Positions 57,944 through 64,000 of a DNA stretch of 64,000 nucleotides are shown one piece after another. A model generated the notes under the pieces. That model was not told the DNA's origin and did no database searches. It saw only the letters and a program-made list of their open reading frames with translations. This DNA is from Clarkia xantiana subsp. parviflora (lineage: Eukaryota > Streptophyta > Magnoliopsida > Myrtales > Onagraceae), in the NCBI GenBank assembly GCA_036873135.1, contig JAPTYO010000009.1, forward strand, positions 38,890,756 through 38,954,755, given 5' to 3'. The translations under genes were made by a program, and so were the position numbers. Each line of letters starts with the position of its first letter. The stretch's first letter is position 1.

Positions 57944-58456
57944 TTATTATTGTCAAATATATCTTTAGGGATTAAAATATGTAGACAATATATTTTCTTA
58001 ATCTTTTATAGATATATAGTTACCTATTAATAAAATTTAAAAATGGCAAACTATATCTCTAATTTAATGTGGCCGAAATTTTTAAAACTTGGTGACCAAG
58101 AAAATTAAATTTTTTTACCTAGAATACCCTTGGGTTTTCGGCACAAACATGTAAATTGGAAAAGTTGTCAAATTTTAAGATCAAAACCCTAACTTGATCA
58201 TGAATCCAAAAGGTGTTCTTGATAAAACTCATGGTGTTCTTGAAGATCATGAACATCAATCTTAAATTCGAACATAAAATTTGGTTTTGATCTATAAAAA
58301 CATGTAAATTTCAAAAAAATTAAGTTTTTAAAGATCAAACACATGAAATTTACTTAAAAATTTCGGATTATTCATGGGGTTCATGAACATGAAAATTTAA
58401 ATTTTTCAAAACTCAAGAACATCAATTTATCAAAAAAATTAAGAACTCCTAACCTC
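57290..58456 (-). other. Leader of K1
   Basis: Collinear with the E1 leader at 37111-38131, including GGTTCGGTCCGAA-type motifs and the GTTCTTGAAGATCATGAA stretch. Noncoding. Confidence 0.6.
57738..57806. repeat. (AT)n microsatellite
   Basis: About 60 bases of alternating A and T, followed by TAATATAATA. Shorter (AT)n runs occur at 38757-38785, 38800-38815 and 57920-57945. Confidence 0.95.
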
Positions 58457-58468
58457 GCTCTGATACCA
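58457..58468 (-). promoter_or_regulatory. Primer binding site of K1
   Basis: The reverse complement TGGTATCAGAGC (initiator tRNA-Met type), one base from the LTR. Confidence 0.85.
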
Positions 58469-58469
58469 C

Positions 58470-59036
58470 TGTTGGATTACGGGGACGTAATACTACAGAA
58501 TGTTAAACGTGTACTAGCAAGAAATCTAATCTACGCAGCGGAATTAGTAGACATACCTTTTAGCTTTCCTGCCCAAGAACGATGTGGAGGGAGTTCTGAT
58601 CCTCCGGTCGGAACCACGTGGAAGTTCTTTGTTATAAGAAGTCCCACGCGATGTAGCTCCACAACAAGACCTCTGATCGATTCTTCAACGGAGATGGAAC
58701 CTCGGACTTGATGATGATGGTGCCGAAAATATAGACTAGGGGAGAACAAGTTTTCTCAATGGAGATCCTTCTTCTTATTTATGAGTGTATTAAACCTTAG
58801 GGGTCACCCCTATATATAGTATTGGTGGAGTTGCCACAAGGCAACTCCAATCAATGTGGTACACCACATTCGGCCGAACTATGCATAATAAGGGGGGAGG
58901 CCCATTTTGGGCCTCCCTTGTCAATTACTAATTGGATTTGGCCCAATTAGCCCAGATTGACAATTACCTAATTAACTTAGGTAATTCCCTTAATTAACGG
59001 GCTCATATTACGGGACCACGTCACCATATGCTAACA
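58470..59036 (-). repeat. Copia-type LTR, 5' LTR of K1
   Basis: 567 bp in minus orientation. TGTTGGATTACGG at the plus-strand left end and GCTAACA at the right give TG...CA ends. A reversed TATA box (CCCCTATATATAG) lies near 58807. The next base begins K2 sequence (ATTATAAAGGCC). Confidence 0.85.
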
Positions 59037-59415
59037 ATTATAAAGGCCTTGAGATAGCCAAGATCGGGTATACTTGTTTGAAAATTCTCGTTCCGGTAAT
59101 TTGCAATATAATAACTGTTTTCAAAAGACTGATCTATTGGATTGAAGACGACGGTAGTGTGAATTCTTTCGCGACACCCCCTTCCCTCGGTTTACTGACG
59201 GTCGGTTTGGTTTAGTGACAGAAGGATCACTATTTGTCGTATTCCATCCTATTTGTCGTATCGATCCAAAAAGTCAACGAATACATACAAACGATTAAGG
59301 GATACCTTACAAGTATAATAATAAAGACAGGTTATGGAGAGATCAAAGAGCTCGGAAAATAATTTGCTCGCATCTGACAGCTGAAACGGAAGAAAGGACT
59401 GCTCAAAAGAGCGCA

Positions 59416-59772
59416 TTGCATCTTTGGTGCACCTTACACCTTCGCAACGTCAAAGGAAAGGCAACTGAAGCAAGAGAATTAATGGCCGTGTACCATGAAA
59501 TTCTATGCAAAGAGAGTGGGATAGAAACCATTATCGACCCCGCCGATGAATGGGTAGGAATTCAGAAAGTAATGGAAATGTTTCATCTTTCATGGCTTGC
59601 TGATGATAACAGACTCGCACGTCTGATCACAACAATTAAAACGACAATTAACTTATATGATGCCGACCATAGAGATGAAAACATCTCCAAACTTCCGGAA
59701 TTCTCCGAAACCAGGTTTCCTGGATTTCAGAATTGCTTGGTTAAACCCAACAATAAAAGGTCTAAACGATGA
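59416..59772 (+). CDS. Orphan ORF inside K2, unknown
   Basis: A 118-codon frame, open for some codons further upstream, with balanced amino-acid use unlike the AT-rich noise around it (LWCTLHLRNVKGKATEAREL, then EWVGIQKVMEMFHLSWLADD) and a basic C-terminus. I recognise no domain. It lies where K1 and K2 stop aligning, so it may be an insertion or the remains of a family-specific 5' ORF. No start-site or splice evidence. Confidence 0.25.
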   Translation: MHLWCTLHLRNVKGKATEARELMAVYHEILCKESGIETIIDPADEWVGIQKVMEMFHLSWLADDNRLARLITTIKTTINLYDADHRDENISKLPEFSETRFPGFQNCLVKPNNKRSKR

Positions 59773-61789
59773 TCTAGTGCGACAACCACTGTTGATTCTA
59801 GTACCGTAAAAGGTACGCCTCGTTTACCACAATACGTAAAACGGTAAAACGTTTTATTTGATGCACATACATCTGACATAATTCAGTTCTGGATTAATAT
59901 TCAGGTGGCTTGCTCAAACGTGGTGAAGACTACCCGCCTTATATATAACTTTCTTTGCGTAGCTGCAGTTGTTGATCCGGAAACTCTGTCATTATTATTG
60001 TAAAATCCCTATTTTCATCTATATGTTTAAATTTAGTTAAATGTGATTCGGAATTATTGAATAAAGTAGTCTCCATTCATTTTTTTGACATGGTCTACTT
60101 ATCAAAATTAGTCGACCCGGTTAAACGGGATCTATCCGGAACGAATAACTAAAACAGAAAATCCATCAATAAAATGATTGGATCAAGATAGAACACTAAA
60201 CTCTGGTTCATGAATAACCGAATCATCATTTTATTGCATTCATCGATTGCATAAAGTTGTAAAACGAACCGATCTAAATTACATCCTTATTTGTTAAGTA
60301 CTCCATTAAAATGATAAAATTCCTGAAATAATATGCATGATAAAACCGATTTTAAAATTCGAAGACTAAAACGATTTAGTAACCATGGTTTAAAACCTGG
60401 TTTGCGCGTGGCACAAGTCACCTTGAGAGACGGGACACATCGTTTTAAAGCCCGAATTTAATGTTGAAGTATTTTATTGAATGCTAAATTTTCGTTTGTA
60501 ATCCTTAGAATATAACTCATTTATAACTACTAAGATTATAAGTATGCTTCAAAGCTACTACAATCTAGTAAGTGCATCAACTATGGCATTAAAGCGAACG
60601 CTTAAATGCATAGCCCTTGAGGTGAATAAGTCTCTGGGTGAGTTCAACAAACGAAAGGAAGAAGTCAGTAAAACGACTCTCCCACTATAAGCCTTGAACG
60701 AATAGTTTGGCTATAGCATTCATTTATTAAATACTTCAAGCAACATAGTTCAATGTTACATAATGATGAAGTTCAACATTAATTACTCTTCCGGATGAAA
60801 TTAAGATTGATTCACATTAATGTAACTCTATGTTCCAATAAAATCGGTTGACACATCACCATAGCTAAAAGGATGATACGGGTAAAACCTTATCATTAGC
60901 AGCATTACATTGCGCATTAAACAAGTATATATTAAGAGTACGATCTACTCTTAAAGGAATACAAGTTTAAAATTAGCTAAGATTGATGGTATTGTGGTCG
61001 AACATGACATATTATAAAGATTTGAGGATAAATTTCCTATGTTTTGCAAAACGAACAGACATAGTACTGATCGAATCAATGAATGGTTAACGGAGATTAT
61101 CAGGTCCCACTTACTTCGAGTGAGAGAATTGATAAAGCATAAGTGATTGATATGGTATATGATGATACAAAAGTCTTCATAATAAATCCAGTGAGAGGGC
61201 TTACTCCCCCTCACATATAATCGTTACTAAATACAAATGCGAATCAAGTCGGAACCTGACAATCAAGAACACTGAATTAATACAACTGCCCATTATTCCT
61301 AGTGGGAGGGAAAAATGACCAACTTGGTTCCTGATCCTAGTAATCAAGGAATACATCTCAGAGGTAAAATTCCGAGAGCAAAAGATCATTCTGAAAAGTT
61401 GTTGAACAGAGTTCAAGCACTGCCATTCTTCCCAGTTGAAGTGATGCTCCGATAAGAAGCATTATTCTGAGTGGGAGTTACAATCAGACTATAGACGGGA
61501 TTAACGAGCCTAGACATAGTCAAAGGCAACGGACTTCTCTCAAGAAGTGTCCCATCGAATAAGATGTGTTAAACATCTTAACATTCGTTCTCGAATCAGT
61601 GACAATTCAACAAAGCAAGGGAAGGACCTCAAAAACGAGGGAATTGAGGAAAAAAATGGAGGATGAAATATGCCTAAATAAAAACAAATTCGGTTATGAT
61701 CCTTAGTTTATTGATCTGCTAACCGCAGAACCAAAAAGTGAAATTTTAGAATTCACTACTGATGGAAAGTTGAGTGGTTGAAAACTCAA
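59773..61789 (+). other. K2 region upstream of RT
   Basis: From ~60030 it aligns in inverted orientation with K1 (54916-55550, then 44162-45200). No pol motif. The minus strand at 60951-61214 has the counterpart of the antisense frame found in K1. Confidence 0.5.
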
Positions 61790-63138
61790 GTGATTGCGAA
61801 AGGATATACCCAAATTCATGGAGAGGACTTTGATTAAACATACTCACCAACTGTGCTTTATACCACAGTTAGGGCCATCCTTGCCCTTGTTGCATGTCTC
61901 GATCTAGAGCTGCATTAAATGGATGTTAAGACCGCATTCCTCCATGGAAACTTGGAAGAAGAGGTCTATATAGAGCAGCCAGAGGGTTTTCTTACTCCTG
62001 ACAAAGAACGTAAAGTTTGGAAACTCCAAAGGTCTATTTACGGTCTTAAACAGTTGTCTCGGCAATGGTATCGCAGATTCCACGAGGAAATCGTCGGAAA
62101 CGGATTTTTGAATCTTCACGAGGATCCTTGCGTATACACTAAGACCTCTTGGTCTAAACTATGTCGTCATAACACTATACGTAGATGACATACTCATTGC
62201 TGCGAACGACGTAAGTTTTATGAACAAATCAAAGTCCCGGTTAGCGTCAGCATTTGAGATAAAAGACATCGGAGAGGCCACGTACATCTTAGACATTAAG
62301 ATTGCCCGAGATCGTGCCGCCCGGGCATTATGTCTGTCTCAAGAATCTTATATTAACAAACTGTTGAAAAGATTCATAATTCTCGATGCTAAACCGTGGA
62401 TACGAGTGCGCGCTGTCAAAGCATGATGGACCAAAAAATCAGCAGCAGCATGAACAGATGAAAGGGGCAAAGTACCTAAGAATGGTAGGGAGTCTTATGT
62501 ACGCCATGCTATGTACTCGGCCAGATATCTGTTAGGTTGTGGGCCTAGTAGCAAGATTCCAATCAGATCCTAGTTATCAACATCTAAAGACCGTAAAACG
62601 AATTATATGGTATCTGAAAGGTACTGCCGACTATGTTCTGTGCTATAAGGGCAAGCAAATAGAATTGACCGGTTATAGTGACGCCGACCACGGTGGCGAT
62701 CCAAATGATCATAAGTCCACCACAGGAGGAGTTTTCCTTCTTGTTAATGCTGTCATATCGTGGGTGAGCAAGAAGCAATCATGTGTCACGCTTTCCACTA
62801 TGGAATCGGAATTCGTTGCACTTTCTAAAAACGCACAAGAAGCGGTCTGGCTGAAAAGGGTTCTTACTGCATTAATTGGCACTGGAAAAGAGAGTAATCC
62901 CGTCAAGGTATACTCCGACAGTCAGGCAGCCATTGCAGCAGTTAAGAATCCAAAGTACCATAGTAGGACCAAACACATTGATGTGAAATACAATTATGCT
63001 AAATCTGTTCTGGAGGATAACATAATCGCTTTAGAATACTTGTCCACGGATAAAATGGTTGCAGATACATTAACTAAGCCATTACGTAGAGATATTTTGG
63101 AAAAGCACGTAAAACTGCTTGGATTACGTAGGCCTTAA
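61790..63138 (+). pseudogene. K2 copia reverse transcriptase and RNase H
   Basis: Frames read VIAKGYTQIHGEDFD, then after stops MDVKTAFLHGNLEEEVYIEQ, RSIYGLKQLSRQWYRRF and the catalytic YVDDILIAAND (around 62181). After further breaks near 62160, 62400 and 62537, a 199-codon frame (62539-63138) gives LVARFQSDPSYQHLK and a nearly complete RNase H: YSDADHGGDPNDHKSTTGG, TLSTMESEFVALSKNAQEA, VYSDSQAAIAAVKNPKYHSR and TKHIDVK, ending LLGLRRP then TAA. Stops at the TYSP entry region and at several later points make it nonfunctional. Confidence 0.93.
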
Positions 63139-64000
63139 ATAAGTGACTTGTATAAGCGATAACATTTTGACATTTGAAATAATATTATTTCAATTGAATA
63201 AAATAATTGAAAACTGAGGATATGATCTATCGACGTCATAATGAAATATAACATCAGATTTTACGGTCTATAAACTAAGTCGTAGGAAGAAGTAAAACTC
63301 TTCCACCAAAATTATGTCGAATGTGAACCATGCCTCGTCACACAGCCACGGTCATCTTGCAAGGAGAGAGGGACCTCTACCCAACAAGATTGGCTAAGAA
63401 CCAGGGGGATAAACCTGGTTAAATGAAACGATAACCTTGTCACGCTTACTGCATGAGTTAATCTTCGTTTTGTAAATCGCCATGTTGGACACAGTCCATC
63501 ATTAAAATCACATTCAGGGCCAGATGAAAGATTCTCCGATAGCATGATTGACATATCCAAATCCTGGCTAGTACAGGTGTGCTATCGACGCGTGCTTCAT
63601 ACTACGTGTGCCATGTTCGACCATGGGGTCATGCTCGGTTGTGCTAGCTAGAATCCCGGTGATTCAAAGGGCGCATACTTCTTCACCTTGAGCGTGTGAT
63701 TGATCCCGGATGTCTTATGAATAGGCATCCAAAGTATCCTCACGGACTCAGAATTTATACCTAAGGTCTAGCTTAATGTTCGCTTCCCGGCGTACGAGCG
63801 TAGAGCCAAAGAAAACGGCCAAGTGACCATGTCTTGGAAACCGATTGAGTTAGACTAAGGGTATAAGCGATGGAGATGGTCAAGTTCACCTATAATTCAC
63901 CGACTCTTGTGTTCACTAGGTGGCCGCCAACCGGATATTAGTTGAAGGTTGTGAACACTTGTAACGGATGCCCTGGAGAAGTATTCCTATGTGGAAAACT
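63139..64000 (+). other. K2 3' noncoding region
   Basis: Counterpart of K1 41860-42712 in inverted orientation. No coding sequence; the 3' LTR is beyond the window edge. Confidence 0.7.

Larger units (their letters stand above)
39226..59036 (-). mobile_element. K1: decayed Ty1/copia-type element, minus strand, with element G nested inside
   Basis: The proposed order on the minus strand is 5' LTR (58470-59036), primer site, leader, long noncoding or unreadable 5' region (54916-57290), region 44162-45200, copia RT/RNase H (42713-44161), 3' region, 3' LTR (39226-41789). Element G interrupts it at 45200/54916. Inner sequence aligns in inverted orientation with K2. The two LTRs are only about 80 percent similar, so pairing them as one element is inference. 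Confidence 0.5.
59037..64000 (+). mobile_element. K2: decayed Ty1/copia-type element, plus strand, truncated at both ends
   Basis: The inner sequence is the inverted counterpart of K1. The left end starts abruptly at the LTR of K1 at a point corresponding to K1 position ~56700, so its own LTR and leader are missing. The right end is still in the 3' noncoding region at the window edge. RT and RNase H are recognisable. The RNase H region is about 85-90 percent identical in protein to that of K1. Confidence 0.8.

Noticed and set aside
57738..57950. (AT)n runs as possible origins or scaffold sites
   Set aside because: Long AT microsatellites alone do not support such a function.

Overview
The window looks like a piece of a plant (eudicot) nuclear genome. 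It is dominated by LTR retrotransposons and holds one clearly recognisable host gene: an eight-exon chloroplast-targeted imidazoleglycerol-phosphate dehydratase (HISN5 type, histidine biosynthesis), at 25241-27828 on the plus strand. Everything else that can be supported is mobile-element DNA, tandem repeats or AT-rich sequence. No prokaryotic genes, rRNA, tRNA or CRISPR arrays were seen.

Region 1 (1-23379) is a nest of Ty3/gypsy elements of the Tat type. This is judged from a tRNA-Asp-like primer site (TGGCGCCG...), a DGGSS retropepsin, a CX2HX4HX4C zinc knuckle and an antisense extra ORF. Element B (942-8726, plus) is complete, has a perfect 5-bp target duplication (GTTTC), and its two LTRs differ by only two substitutions and one 3-bp indel. 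Even so, its coding region is heavily broken. B sits inside the antisense ORF of element A (1-11561). A's LTR abuts, in inverted orientation, the RNase H domain of element C (11562-16138, minus). C in turn lies in the 3' tandem-repeat region of element D (16139-23379, minus). The A and C LTRs are close sisters, so A and C may be two halves of one internally inverted element.

Region 2 (23380-30805) is the genic island. A Mutator-like element (24150-25045, 9-bp target duplication) ends 195 bp before the HISN5 start codon. A small long-TIR element, also with a 9-bp duplication, lies just downstream. Beyond it is a frame-broken minus-strand ORF of unknown identity.

Region 3 (30806-41789) is AT-rich and made of small elements: two Helitrons separated by 3 bp, a gypsy LTR/repeat remnant carrying a PIF/Harbinger-type element (TTA duplication), and LTR-plus-leader fragments of a Ty1/copia-type family with an initiator-tRNA-Met primer site. 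One of those LTRs is split by a second PIF/Harbinger-type element (TAA duplication).

Region 4 (41790-64000) holds two decayed copies of one copia family, head to head: K1 (minus) and K2 (plus). Inside K1 is element G (45201-54915), a gypsy-type element with LTRs, primer site, purine tract and target duplication but no polymerase. G encodes only a gag-like ORF with repeated zinc knuckles, followed by several kilobases of noncoding DNA with tandem repeats, including an 11-copy 66-bp array. The copies of each type differ enough in age and damage to reconstruct an order of insertion: D before C, A before B, K1 before G.
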